DNA of 46,918 bases from CALLVY01 sp937899855 (GCA_039820405.1 JBCBQC010000049.1:1-46918); one strand, 5' to 3'. Counted from the stretch's first letter, positions 24,431 through 33,045 are shown. The notes: generated by a model from the sequence alone, not told the origin. Translations and numbers: made by a program.

Positions 24431-25473
24431 AAAGAATCCTCATCATCGAAGACAATACCGAGGTCCGCGAGAACCTTGCGGAACTGCTAGAGCTATCCGA
24501 CTACGAAGTGGAGACCGCCGAAAATGGCAAAGTGGGGGTGGGAAAAGCCCTACAAAGCCCCCCCGATTTGATTCTCTGTGACGTCATGATGCCGGAGCTC
24601 GATGGCTTTGGCGTACTGCGCATCCTGGAAAAAAAGCCCGAGACCAGCGACATCCCCTTTATCTTCCTCACCGCCAAGGCCGAACGGGTCGATTTTCGCA
24701 AGGGTATGAACCTCGGCGCCGACGATTACCTCACCAAACCCTTCGACGACGTCGAACTGCTCGACGCCATCGAGATGCGCTTAAAAAAAAGCGAACGCCA
24801 GCAGCGGGACCAGTCCACCGCCGACGGCGCCTGGTCGGCCTTTGCCCGGGAGGGAAAGGGCGAAGCAGCTCTCGCCGCTCTGTCCGCCAATCGCGAGGAA
24901 CGACACTACGGCAAGAAGGATTTTCTGTTCCAGGAAGACGATACGGCGCGCTACCTCTTCCTGATCGAAACGGGACAAATCAAGACCTTCTGTAGCAACG
25001 AGTGGGGCAAGGAATACATCAACCAACTCTACCGCGCGGGCGATTTTCTGGGCTACGAGGCCCTCCTGCGGGAACAACCTTACGCCGAATCCGCAGTCGC
25101 CACGGAGCCGACGCGGGTCCGCCTCATTCCCAAAGCGGACTTTCTGGACCTGCTCTACCGGGACCGGGATTTGGCCGCCAAATTCATCAAACTCCTGGCG
25201 GGCAACGTCGTAGAAAAAGAACAACGCTTACTCAGCCTGGCCTACGACTCAATCCGCAAACGGGTGGCGGAAGCCCTGCTCCGGCTGGCCCAACGGGGGG
25301 AAGCGGCGGCGCCCATCCGCATCCGGCGCGAGGATTTGGCCGCCCTGGTGGGTACCGCCAAGGAATCCGTTATTCGCACCCTGTCCGATTTTAAGACGGA
25401 GGGGCTCATCGCCGTGGAAGGTGGCGCCATCCACCTGCTCCGGCAGCAGCAATTGGAAGACCTGCCCGGCTGA
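24427..25473 (+). CDS. Response regulator fused to a Crp/Fnr-type DNA-binding domain
   Basis: Residues 1-120 are a receiver: IIEDN (Glu8, Asp9), Asp52 in LILCDVMMPELDG, and LTKPF near residue 103. Residues about 160-270 are a cyclic-nucleotide-binding-like beta roll (DFLFQEDDTARYLFLIETG, then YRAGDFLGYEALL). Residues about 275-340 are a Crp-type winged helix (IRKRVAEALLRLA, REDLAALVGTAKESVIRTL). The Glu and Arg of KESVIR match the residues that read the TGA half-site in Crp/FixK. The N-terminal cysteine cluster that carries the iron-sulfur centre of FNR is absent, so the protein should not sense oxygen itself but respond to phosphorylation. Coupling with the FixL-like kinase makes it functionally a FixJ and FixK in one chain. 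Confidence 0.9.
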   Translation: MKRILIIEDNTEVRENLAELLELSDYEVETAENGKVGVGKALQSPPDLILCDVMMPELDGFGVLRILEKKPETSDIPFIFLTAKAERVDFRKGMNLGADDYLTKPFDDVELLDAIEMRLKKSERQQRDQSTADGAWSAFAREGKGEAALAALSANREERHYGKKDFLFQEDDTARYLFLIETGQIKTFCSNEWGKEYINQLYRAGDFLGYEALLREQPYAESAVATEPTRVRLIPKADFLDLLYRDRDLAAKFIKLLAGNVVEKEQRLLSLAYDSIRKRVAEALLRLAQRGEAAAPIRIRREDLAALVGTAKESVIRTLSDFKTEGLIAVEGGAIHLLRQQQLEDLPG

Positions 25474-25640
25474 TCGGCTCCGCCCCGCTCGGTAGTCCCA
25501 TTCCGAAACCCGCTAGCGCCCCATTGTAAAAACAAAAATTTACCCCCGGAAATCCAAATGCGGGGTCCATCCGTATTTAGAACGAACCCAATGGCCATTT
25601 TCCCCCGGGAGAAGGCCCCTTACCCTTTAACCACATTACG

Positions 25641-27008
25641 ATGGCTAGTACCCACTTTTTACCCTGGTTCTTTCTTTTGCTCCCCCTGCTCTTTCCATCC
25701 CAAACGGGAGTCGCCCAAGCCGGTGAAGATTCCTTTGCGACTACCCTCACGGGCTACTGGGAGGGCGCCTTTGTCAAAAATAACAGCTACCAGAGGATTG
25801 ACCTCCGTTTTTACCAAGCGGAGGGACAGTGGCAATCGCTGCAAATCATGGAGGAATGGCATCCCCAATTCGGCGAATTCCTCATCCCGGTAAAGGTGGA
25901 TTCCGTCGGCCAGCTGCGGCTCAACACGGGCTACGGTCAGGCGATACTCCAGTTGGATACCAAGTCCACGGAAATCCACGGCTTCCTTCCCAATACCAAT
26001 CCGACGGTTTACGTCCACCTCAAAAAGGTCCCCGAGCCACCGGCTCCCGATTATGAACTGGAGGCCATCAGCGTCGACAATGGGGAGGTGAGCCTCCGTG
26101 GCCACCTGCACCGCCCCAAGTACCGCCCTTCCCGGACGGCGCTCATCATCGTGGGGGGACGCGGCTGCTACGCGGGCAATACGAAATACGATTTGTACGC
26201 CCGGACCCTACACCCCTACGGCGTGTCGGTACTCGCGTACCACAAACGGGGAACGGGACAATCGACCGGGGATTGCTCGACGGCCACCCTGGAGGATTTG
26301 GCCGATGACTTGGTGGCGATCAAAGCTTACTTGCGGGGAAGGGACGATGCTTACGAGCACATCGGCGTGCTGGGCGCTAGTGCGGGGGGCTGGGTGATTG
26401 CCAAGGCGGCGGAAAAGACGGATTTCGATTTTATGGTGAGTGTGGTGGGCCCCTCTACTTCGGTGGCGGACCAACAATTGCAGTCGATGGACTACGGGCT
26501 GGAGGAGTTCAAATTATCGGCAACGGCGCGGGCGGAAATCACGGAGTACACCAATTTGATGCTAGAGGCCGAAGCGACACCGGCCAATTTTCAACGCTTT
26601 GAGGAGTTGCTGCGGCGGGGCGATCAGAATGGCTGGAAGGAATTGCTGGAGGGTACGGATATCCCGGCAAGTGCGGCGGCCATCGACTCGCTGTGGGTCC
26701 GTCGGCACGCGTACGATCCCGGCCCCTCTTTGGGGCGATTCGAGCGTCCTTTTTTGGCCATTTACGGTGAAAAAGACTGGATCGTTCCCCACCGCGAGAA
26801 CGTGGCGCGTTTGCAGCGCTTGTTCGCCGGCGATCGGCAGCGGTGGTTGACGACGGTCGTGGCGCGCGGGGCGGGGCACAGTACGGAGACGGAAGAAGGG
26901 TACCGCGAGCTGCCCAATAAGGGGAGCTACTGGCGCTTTTTTCGCATCTCGCCTCAGTTCAAGGTGGCGCTGATTCGCTTTCTCCGGGACAACGACTTGA
27001 TCGACTGA
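25641..27008 (+). CDS. Exported alpha/beta hydrolase
   Basis: A signal peptide (residues 1-26) precedes a beta-rich N-terminal domain of about 120 residues (GYWEGAFVKNNSYQRIDLRF) and a C-terminal alpha/beta hydrolase domain. GASAGG places the nucleophile at Ser247, YGEKDWIVP supplies Asp379 and GAGHSTE supplies His413, a complete triad. GGRGCYAGN after the first strand likely forms the oxyanion hole. This architecture is common among exported Bacteroidota esterases or peptidases of the S9-like/dienelactone type. The substrate is unknown. It follows the regulator gene by 167 bases on the same strand and could be part of its regulon, but no TGA-N6-TCA site was found in front of it. It converges with the small membrane protein gene. 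Confidence 0.85.
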   Translation: MASTHFLPWFFLLLPLLFPSQTGVAQAGEDSFATTLTGYWEGAFVKNNSYQRIDLRFYQAEGQWQSLQIMEEWHPQFGEFLIPVKVDSVGQLRLNTGYGQAILQLDTKSTEIHGFLPNTNPTVYVHLKKVPEPPAPDYELEAISVDNGEVSLRGHLHRPKYRPSRTALIIVGGRGCYAGNTKYDLYARTLHPYGVSVLAYHKRGTGQSTGDCSTATLEDLADDLVAIKAYLRGRDDAYEHIGVLGASAGGWVIAKAAEKTDFDFMVSVVGPSTSVADQQLQSMDYGLEEFKLSATARAEITEYTNLMLEAEATPANFQRFEELLRRGDQNGWKELLEGTDIPASAAAIDSLWVRRHAYDPGPSLGRFERPFLAIYGEKDWIVPHRENVARLQRLFAGDRQRWLTTVVARGAGHSTETEEGYRELPNKGSYWRFFRISPQFKVALIRFLRDNDLID

Positions 27009-27017
27009 TCCCACACG

Positions 27018-27275
27018 CTAGGCGCGTACGCTAGGCGGTGTACTGGCTTGGGGACGCGCCGCCTCGCGTTGGCGCTCCAATGGGACCCGCTTGGCGGTCT
27101 TGGTGATGGGCAAACGGACTTTGACCGCCAGGATGGCGCTTAGGAAGATGGGCAGGGCCAACAAACCCAGTAACCAGATTCCCGTAAAGCCGGCGAGGAG
27201 GACGACGGCCATCATCAGGTAAAAACGCAGGACAATCCGTCCGGGGCTGAGGTTCATGACTTCTACTTTCAACAT
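27018..27275 (-). CDS. Small membrane protein, likely part of the Usp regulon
   Basis: The 85-residue protein has the short N-terminal segment MLKVEVMNLSPGRIVLRFYL, then one long or two short membrane helices (MMAVVLLAGFTGIWLLG and LLALPIFLSAILAVKV), and a basic, Pro-rich cytoplasmic tail. I recall small Bacteroidota membrane proteins with the GRxxLRFYL pattern near Usp genes, but the family has no known function. Its start codon lies about 97 bases from the centre of a TGA-N6-TCA palindrome (27366-27377), the same distance seen for the Usp and CBS genes of the cluster. That is the main reason to include it in the regulon. Confidence 0.7.
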   Translation of the reverse strand: MLKVEVMNLSPGRIVLRFYLMMAVVLLAGFTGIWLLGLLALPIFLSAILAVKVRLPITKTAKRVPLERQREAARPQASTPPSVRA

Positions 27276-27633
27276 GATGGGTGTGATTTTTGTAGGTTAT
27301 GAATGAATACTCCAAAGCTCGTGGATTTCTCCCTCGCCGGTAGTGACCTCGCTCAACCTGCGGCATGATTTTCATCACCCTCCCTGACGCATTATTAATT
27401 TTCTACAAATGAAAACCGTTGATCCTCAATATATTTCAACGAATTCAGACTTGTTAAAATTGACTTTTGTTGGCCCACGAGCAGTTCGCCCGGCAGTTTT
27501 TTCCTATTTTTAAGGGATCAAACCCAGAAAAAGTACGCCGTGGGGGCACTAGAAGACGGGCACCGAGCCGTTCCAATACTTCCCCCGGTGAGAGAGCGGG
27601 ACCATTTGGTTCAGACAAGAACTGGCTAAAGAA
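27276..27633. other. Intergenic region with an operator candidate and shared repeat blocks
   Basis: No gene is supported here. The left part (27329-27377) holds CTCCCTCGCCGG, identical to 8008-8019 in the MITE-like element. On the minus strand it also has AAAATCATGCCGCAG, similar to AAAATGACCCTGCCGCAG in that element, and the operator candidate at 27366-27377. The right part is AT-richer and should hold the promoter of the small secreted protein at 27634, but no clear TTG-N20-TAnnTTTG match is visible. Confidence 0.5.
27366..27377. promoter_or_regulatory. Crp/Fnr-type operator candidate before the small membrane protein
   Basis: TGATTTTCATCA fits TGAY-N4-RTCA. It lies centred about 97 bases upstream of the start codon at 27275 (minus strand). 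It is the fourth such site in the cluster, and the only one in this intergenic region. Confidence 0.55.
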
Positions 27634-28221
27634 ATGATTATGAAAAGATACTCGATGTTTCTGTACGTACTGGCTTTTTTCGTCAGTAGCCCCCTGGTGA
27701 TGCTCGCCGCCAATGATCAGTTGGCCCACAATGGCGACGATCCAGCGCCCCCGAGCAAGAGCGATACGATCATGGCCAGCCCCCAGCTCTTCCGCAGCCC
27801 CAACGTCATTCACTACTCCTACGAAAAAGGCGATGCGCTGTTTTTGGAAACCGTCGACGAGTTTGAGCGACCACTATCCTGTATCTTGAGCATCAACCAA
27901 GAGCGCCGCTACCATTTTGTACCCGAAGACGGCATCATTTCCTTCGAACGCGATACCAAAGTCGACCGCATCAGCGTCTTCCACGATGCCAAGGTCTACG
28001 ACTTTATCCCCGAGCCCAGCGATCACAACAAGCTGACCCTGGTGCTGGATACCGAGAGCCAGCGCTTTGACCTTTTTGAAGATCGCCTGCACAAAATCAA
28101 TTACACCCGCCCCAAGTCCAAACGCAACAAAGCCACCAAGTTGGTCGACAACCGCTACCCCTACCCCGGCGGCTTACCACCGTTGGAGGAGGAGCTTCAG
28201 GTTTGGGGAATGGGGTTTTGA
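27634..28221 (+). CDS. Small exported protein of unknown function
   Basis: The family is not recognised. Residues 1-26 are a signal peptide (KRYSMFLYVLAFFVSSPLVMLAAN), starting at 27634 or two codons later. The mature part of about 170 residues is beta-rich and highly charged (NVIHYSYEKGDALFLETVDE, then a DTKVDRISVFHD strand). It has a basic stretch (RPKSKRNKATK) and ends with YPYPGGLPPLEEELQVWGMGF. There are no cysteines in a pair and no type IX sorting domain. It is a single gene with intergenic regions on both sides. Confidence 0.6.
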   Translation: MIMKRYSMFLYVLAFFVSSPLVMLAANDQLAHNGDDPAPPSKSDTIMASPQLFRSPNVIHYSYEKGDALFLETVDEFERPLSCILSINQERRYHFVPEDGIISFERDTKVDRISVFHDAKVYDFIPEPSDHNKLTLVLDTESQRFDLFEDRLHKINYTRPKSKRNKATKLVDNRYPYPGGLPPLEEELQVWGMGF

Positions 28222-28290
28222 TCGCGACAATTAGTATTGTGAGCCCGGGTCCGCCAATGGAGAACGGCCAATCCAATAGCGTGTTCCCGT

Positions 28291-28578
28291 TTATTCTTTT
28301 AGCACGTCAAATGCCTCGCTCGTCATGGTGGGGACAAATTCCAGGACCTTGTAATCCGCTAAATCATTGATCTTAAAGGGGTCTTCCTCCAACACCTCTA
28401 GCAATTCTGCTTTACTCGCCAGCTTGCTCAATATCACTCCCCCCGTCCGCGGTACTTTTCTCCCCGATGCGATAAACGCTCCCCGAGCGTACTGTTTCTC
28501 CAAGTAAGCGATGTGCGCCGCCAAGTAGGCATCTACCTTTTCCAATTCTACTTTATAAGTCAATTCAACGATAAACAT
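28291..28578 (-). CDS. YciI-like protein
   Basis: This 95-residue ferredoxin-like alpha/beta protein matches the YciI family: MFIVELTYKVELEKVDAYL, then AHIAYLEKQYARGAFIASG with the conserved His, then RTGGVILSKLASKAELLEVL and EDPFKINDLADYKVLEFVP. The His in AHIAYLEK and the ED(D)PF motif are the conserved pair at the putative active site. Family members are suspected enzymes or dimeric binding proteins, and their reaction is generally unknown. The start at 28578 is chosen over 28662 because the family begins MF(I/V)V directly at the first strand. Confidence 0.88.
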   Translation of the reverse strand: MFIVELTYKVELEKVDAYLAAHIAYLEKQYARGAFIASGRKVPRTGGVILSKLASKAELLEVLEEDPFKINDLADYKVLEFVPTMTSEAFDVLKE

Positions 28579-28709
28579 CTGGTCACTTTTTGAGGGTTGC
28601 GAACGACCCGCTGGAAGTTTACAACCTGGGTTAGGCTTGATTCCAAGGATTCGGACCGTCAAGAGGGGTCGATCCGAGGGATAGGGTGATCAGGAAGAGG
28701 GCCACCACC

Positions 28710-31700
28710 TCATCGCTGATACAGCGTTTTAATCGGTACATCAATCCCAAAGCCACCAAAAAATCGGGTCGCTGTAAAGTTGATGCGCTCCCCCTCAAGT
28801 TCCCGTACCTGGGGGCCGTACTGCCCACCAACCGCCAGGTAGAAGGGGGTTTTGGGGATGTTCCAGTGGACCTGCAAACCGGGTTTGAAGACGTTGCGAA
28901 AATTAAAAATGCTTTCGCCCAGCGCATCCGAGTCGGCGCGGAAGTCGAGGAGGGCACCGAGGTCGAGGAAGGAAAGGAAAAGGCTAAAGGAAGCCGTTTT
29001 TTCCCGCCCCAATAGGCTGCTGATACTAATGCCCACCGGTATGGTCGGCGTCACGGTGGTGCTGCCGGCATCGGCGGGCAGATTGCGGTTGGTCGTCCAT
29101 TCGTCCCAACCGACGGTAGCGCCCAAATAAGCGTTGAGGCCCACCGTAAATCGTTCGGTACGTTTGAGCCGGGAACTGCCGGGCGGATCGGCCAAATTGT
29201 TGAGCAAATCCTCCACCTCCGCTCCGGTCTCCGCATCGATGAGGTCGGCGATAAAGTCCCCGTAGCGTTGCAAATAGCTCAGTAGGCGCTGGCGTTTGCG
29301 GCGGCCCGTTTTATCCGCCTCCCCCTCAATATCGGCATCCAGTAGGGTAAACAAGCGCAACATCGAACTGACCGCGTGGCGGTGGTCCTTGATGTTGAGG
29401 TAGTAGATAAAATCGAGGGTCTGTTCGGTGATATCGGGGACCTTGTCCAAGGCGGGAAAACGCGTCCGCAAGGAGACGTACTGCCGCACATCACCCTGGT
29501 CCACGACCAGGGGCACCTCCAGCATGCGGTTGAAGGTGTTGACGAAAAAGGCCGCCCGGTGGTAAAAAGACAGGCTGTCCACCACGTCGGTACTGTCGCC
29601 ACGGAGGCTGCGGTAAAGCGGGAGGGTCTGAAGATCTTCCACCGTACTGCGCACCACCTGGGTCAGGCCGTTGGGAGAAAGCAGTTGGACATCGTCTACC
29701 TGACGGAGGCGCTGGGTAAGCAAGCCGAGAAACACCTCCTGCTGGAGGCCACCATCCATCAGGGTATCGAGCTGGCCCTTGGTCAGCCACTGTTGTTCGG
29801 GGCGATCGCTGCGCAGACCAAACATGAGCTGGGTGGCGAAGCCAGTGGCCTGCAGAATTGGGCGGGCGTTGTCGCGGATTTGGCTTTCCACCTGGGCGTA
29901 GGTAGCGTCGAGCAGCGCCAGTTGTCGATCGACGGCGCGCAAGGTCCTTTTCAGATCCTGGATTTCGGAGGTAATGTAGGTATACGGGCTGACCCCACTT
30001 TTGGCCGCCAGGTAGATTTGCAGGGGATTGACGTTTTGAAAGTCGGTATTTTTTGCAGCCACCTGATCGTTCAAGCGGATCAGACGCCGTTCGACGGCCC
30101 GGAGTTTTTCCCGCTTGCGCTCCAACTGATCCTGTTGCGCCGTCGCTTCTTCCATAAAAATGTATTGGGGATCCTCTTCAATGTCCTCAAAATCAGCGAT
30201 GATGGAAGCCAGTAGCTCAAAGGCCAGGGCCTCGTCGTAGGTCAGCAGGGTATTCCAAAAGCTACGGGTCGCCAGGATGGTATCCACCAAATGGGCCCGA
30301 TTGGTTTCGACTTCCGCGAGGGCGGCGCGCAGGGCGCCCTCGGGATCGACCAGATTTTTCCAGCGATCGACCTGAAGGCGGTAGTTGACCAAATCGGCTT
30401 GCCAAGCCGTAAAGATATCGGCGATGGAGCGGTTCTCGTACCAGGTACCATTGAGGTTGGCCACAATCTCCAGTCCCGCCGCGCGCCACTGTTGGGGATT
30501 GCGTTCTTCCCCAAAGAACTTATCGTAGGAAGCCAGGGTATTGTACTTCAGGACCAGTGCGGAATCCAGGTAACCACGAAGCAGGGAAGGCAGCAAACTC
30601 AGGTCGTATTCCAAACCGGAATCATCCCCCAGCAGCACCTCAAAATTGTAGGCACTACGCAGCAGGTAATCGTTGGCTTGGGGCACGGGAATGGAATCCG
30701 TTGGGTACCGTTGTCGCAGCTGATTGACCGAATCGCGAAGCCGGGTCTCGATGCCCACCAGGTCTTGGTAGATGGCGGCGATTTGGTTGTACACTGCGGT
30801 GCTCTGCTGGATCAGGCTGTCGTAAGCGGGTTGCTGATAAGCGGTGGTAGCCAGGGTCAGGTTGGTCGACTTGATGGCCTCCTCGTAGCTTTGGAAGAGG
30901 TAGCGGTGGGTAATGGGTAAGATTTCCTCGATCGTCAGCTCGTTCTGGGCCATGCCGATCATGCTGTAAATCGCGAGAAAGCTGTAGGCGATCGGTTCGC
31001 TCTGGAGGGGTTTGAAATAATCGTCCTCCAACAGCAGCAGGGGGAGGCGAACGCTGAGCTGTTGAATGTCTTCGTAGAACGCTTGTCGCAGACGTTGGAT
31101 AAAGGAATTGGAGTAGGTAAAGTCGCGGTTGGAAAACTGGGAGATGACGTTGGGAAAAAGCGCCGTAAACTCGGGGCTGTCCTTGTTGAGCATGCGATCC
31201 AGGAAGTTGACCACCACTTCGTCCTTGGCCCGATCGAGAATAAATTCGAACAAGCCCTGGATGACCGCCACGGAATTGAGGATGCCCCCCGTGATGTTGG
31301 CATTGCTCCCCTCGGCGGCCTGACGCAGGGCCGTGGTATTCTGGATGGGCGGTAGGCTGTACTTTTGCAGGGTATTGCGCACCGATAGGTAATCGGCGGG
31401 GGAAACCACCCGTTCGGCCTGCAAGAGGTCGATGATCCGCTGGCGGGGTCCCGAGTCGACCCGGCGCAGGGCGAGGCCGTAGAGGGAGACGAGGGTGAGG
31501 GGCAGCGAATCGGAAAAAACAAAATTGTTGTCGACCAAGGCCCCGGCGATCAAATCGTTGTCGGCGTAATCGTCGAGGAGGTCGGACCAGTTGGTGGTGG
31601 TGAAGAGGGAGTCGGGTCGAATTTCGGTATCGTAGGCGCTGAGAATGGCGAGGATATCAGCGGTGGCCTGGAGGCTTTGCAGGTCAAAGCTATCGGACCG

Positions 31701-31829
31701 AAGGGGATTTTCCCGGAGCGTTTCGAGGGCCCGGACCATATTCTGGGCGTCCTTCCAGATGCTTTGTCCCGCTAGGGGGTGCAAGCCAAAGAGCAACAGC
31801 AGCAGCAGTAAGGATCGGTAGTATCTCAT
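28710..31829 (-). CDS. Large exported protein with a barrel-like C-terminus, unknown function
   Basis: I do not recognise this 1039-residue protein. Residues 1-21 are a signal peptide (MRYYRSLLLLLLLFGLHPLAG). Residues about 25-850 are almost entirely alpha-helical with several coiled-coil-like stretches (EEATAQQDQLERKREKLRAV, then RLIRLNDQVAAKN). The last 170 residues change character: amphipathic strands with Gly and aromatic residues (FTVGLNAYLGATVGW, VTPTIPVGISISSLLG, FSLFLSFLDLGALLDFRAD, FYLAVGGQYGPQVREL, FFGGFGIDVPI) look like an outer membrane barrel or half barrel. A helical periplasmic domain on a barrel anchor is the simplest reading. The gene follows the 334-residue protein gene by 33 bases, so the two probably work together. 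Confidence 0.7.
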   Translation of the reverse strand: MRYYRSLLLLLLLFGLHPLAGQSIWKDAQNMVRALETLRENPLRSDSFDLQSLQATADILAILSAYDTEIRPDSLFTTTNWSDLLDDYADNDLIAGALVDNNFVFSDSLPLTLVSLYGLALRRVDSGPRQRIIDLLQAERVVSPADYLSVRNTLQKYSLPPIQNTTALRQAAEGSNANITGGILNSVAVIQGLFEFILDRAKDEVVVNFLDRMLNKDSPEFTALFPNVISQFSNRDFTYSNSFIQRLRQAFYEDIQQLSVRLPLLLLEDDYFKPLQSEPIAYSFLAIYSMIGMAQNELTIEEILPITHRYLFQSYEEAIKSTNLTLATTAYQQPAYDSLIQQSTAVYNQIAAIYQDLVGIETRLRDSVNQLRQRYPTDSIPVPQANDYLLRSAYNFEVLLGDDSGLEYDLSLLPSLLRGYLDSALVLKYNTLASYDKFFGEERNPQQWRAAGLEIVANLNGTWYENRSIADIFTAWQADLVNYRLQVDRWKNLVDPEGALRAALAEVETNRAHLVDTILATRSFWNTLLTYDEALAFELLASIIADFEDIEEDPQYIFMEEATAQQDQLERKREKLRAVERRLIRLNDQVAAKNTDFQNVNPLQIYLAAKSGVSPYTYITSEIQDLKRTLRAVDRQLALLDATYAQVESQIRDNARPILQATGFATQLMFGLRSDRPEQQWLTKGQLDTLMDGGLQQEVFLGLLTQRLRQVDDVQLLSPNGLTQVVRSTVEDLQTLPLYRSLRGDSTDVVDSLSFYHRAAFFVNTFNRMLEVPLVVDQGDVRQYVSLRTRFPALDKVPDITEQTLDFIYYLNIKDHRHAVSSMLRLFTLLDADIEGEADKTGRRKRQRLLSYLQRYGDFIADLIDAETGAEVEDLLNNLADPPGSSRLKRTERFTVGLNAYLGATVGWDEWTTNRNLPADAGSTTVTPTIPVGISISSLLGREKTASFSLFLSFLDLGALLDFRADSDALGESIFNFRNVFKPGLQVHWNIPKTPFYLAVGGQYGPQVRELEGERINFTATRFFGGFGIDVPIKTLYQR

Positions 31830-31862
31830 ATCGGGTAGGTTTTGAGCAATGGAAGGGGAAAA

Positions 31863-32867
31863 TTAGGCCACGGCGGGCGTATTGGTCTTCAGCAAATCAT
31901 TGAACGCGCGGTACTGATCGAGAAAAGCGCTTTGGGTGGGGGCTTGTACCAGTTCCTCCCCCTGTCGTTGGAGGGCCTCGATCAAGGTAGTGGGGGCTTC
32001 AAAATCGTTGTTGAACAGTGCTTTTCGGAAGTTGGTTAAGAGCGCGGGACAAGCGGCGTTGAGCGCTTGGTAGACCGTATCCTCGGCCAGATCGACCCCA
32101 CGGGATTGGTAGTCCGCCACCTCCCGATTGAGTTTGACCTCCGCTACGGCCAGGGCATCCAGGGCTTGTTGGTTGTTGCTCACGGCAACGCCAAGCAGGA
32201 TGGGCGTGGCGGCCGTCTGCTGGACTTGTTTGGCTAGAAAGTCGTTGTACTTGGCGTAGACCCGTTGAAAAAGTGGGGGATCGCTGAGGGGGGCAATGGT
32301 GGCCTTCCAGCGATTGATGGTATTGACCTTGCTCTGGGTCGATTCGATGGCATTATTGGTCAGGAGCTCCCGGTAGTTGGCTAGCAGACCGGCCTGCCGA
32401 TTAGCCAGGGCCAGGAAGGCTGGGTCCTGACGCAGGTCAGTGCCCTGACTGGCGTAGGTGTCGAGGCGGTCCTCGATGCTGCGGGTGGTTTGGTTGAGGG
32501 CATCGATGGTCCGTAGGTTCCAGGGCAAGGTGGGGGTCGTCGCGACCCGCTGGAGGGCGGTGGGCAGCACTTGGTCTTGCATGATTTGCAAGAACTGCCG
32601 CGTAGCCGTGAGGTAGCCCTCGACGTCGTCGGATCGCACCGCACTGATGTCGAGGATGTGCTGGGCGATGTCACTGGTCTGGTAAGTGACCGGTTCCGAC
32701 CACAATTTGGGATTGGAGAGGTGACCGAAGAAGTGGGTCAACTGTTCGTTGATGGTTTGGACTTCGGCTTGGTCTTCAGCGAGGTCGGATTGCAGTTGCC
32801 GGGCCTTGACTTTCCAGATCAGACGGGCGTTGCGGAGGAGGGCTTTTAGCGGATCGTTACTTGGCAT
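31863..32867 (-). CDS. Helical protein with an internal duplication, unknown function
   Basis: This 334-residue protein has no signal peptide and is predicted to be mostly helical. It contains two copies of a unit: YASQGTDLRQDPAFLALANR with LLANYRELLTNNAIES, and YQSRGVDLAEDTVYQALNAA with LLTNFRKALFNNDFEA. The shared pattern is Y-x-S-x-G-x-D-L-x2-D, then LL-x-N-x-R-x2-L-x-NN. Each copy is preceded by a helix pair of about 90 residues, so the repeat unit is about 120 residues. It starts the two-gene unit with the large exported protein. No enzymatic motif is visible. Confidence 0.65.
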   Translation of the reverse strand: MPSNDPLKALLRNARLIWKVKARQLQSDLAEDQAEVQTINEQLTHFFGHLSNPKLWSEPVTYQTSDIAQHILDISAVRSDDVEGYLTATRQFLQIMQDQVLPTALQRVATTPTLPWNLRTIDALNQTTRSIEDRLDTYASQGTDLRQDPAFLALANRQAGLLANYRELLTNNAIESTQSKVNTINRWKATIAPLSDPPLFQRVYAKYNDFLAKQVQQTAATPILLGVAVSNNQQALDALAVAEVKLNREVADYQSRGVDLAEDTVYQALNAACPALLTNFRKALFNNDFEAPTTLIEALQRQGEELVQAPTQSAFLDQYRAFNDLLKTNTPAVA

Positions 32868-33045
32868 TTAGGAGTCGGGGTTGGGTGACCAATGGGTCCA
32901 AATTAGTAAATATTGTGAATTTAACCCTTATTTCACGGCCTGATAATCTTTACCTTAGCCCCGGACGGCTGCGGAAGTGGATAAAAAACTACCTTTGGGG
33001 GACGGTATTTATCCCGAGCCGCTGGCCCGGATCGACCTCAAGCCT

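Noticed and set aside
24427..25473. The Crp-type regulator as a direct iron-sulfur oxygen sensor like FNR
   Set aside because: The N-terminal cysteine cluster of FNR is absent; that position is occupied by a receiver domain. Only isolated cysteines are present.
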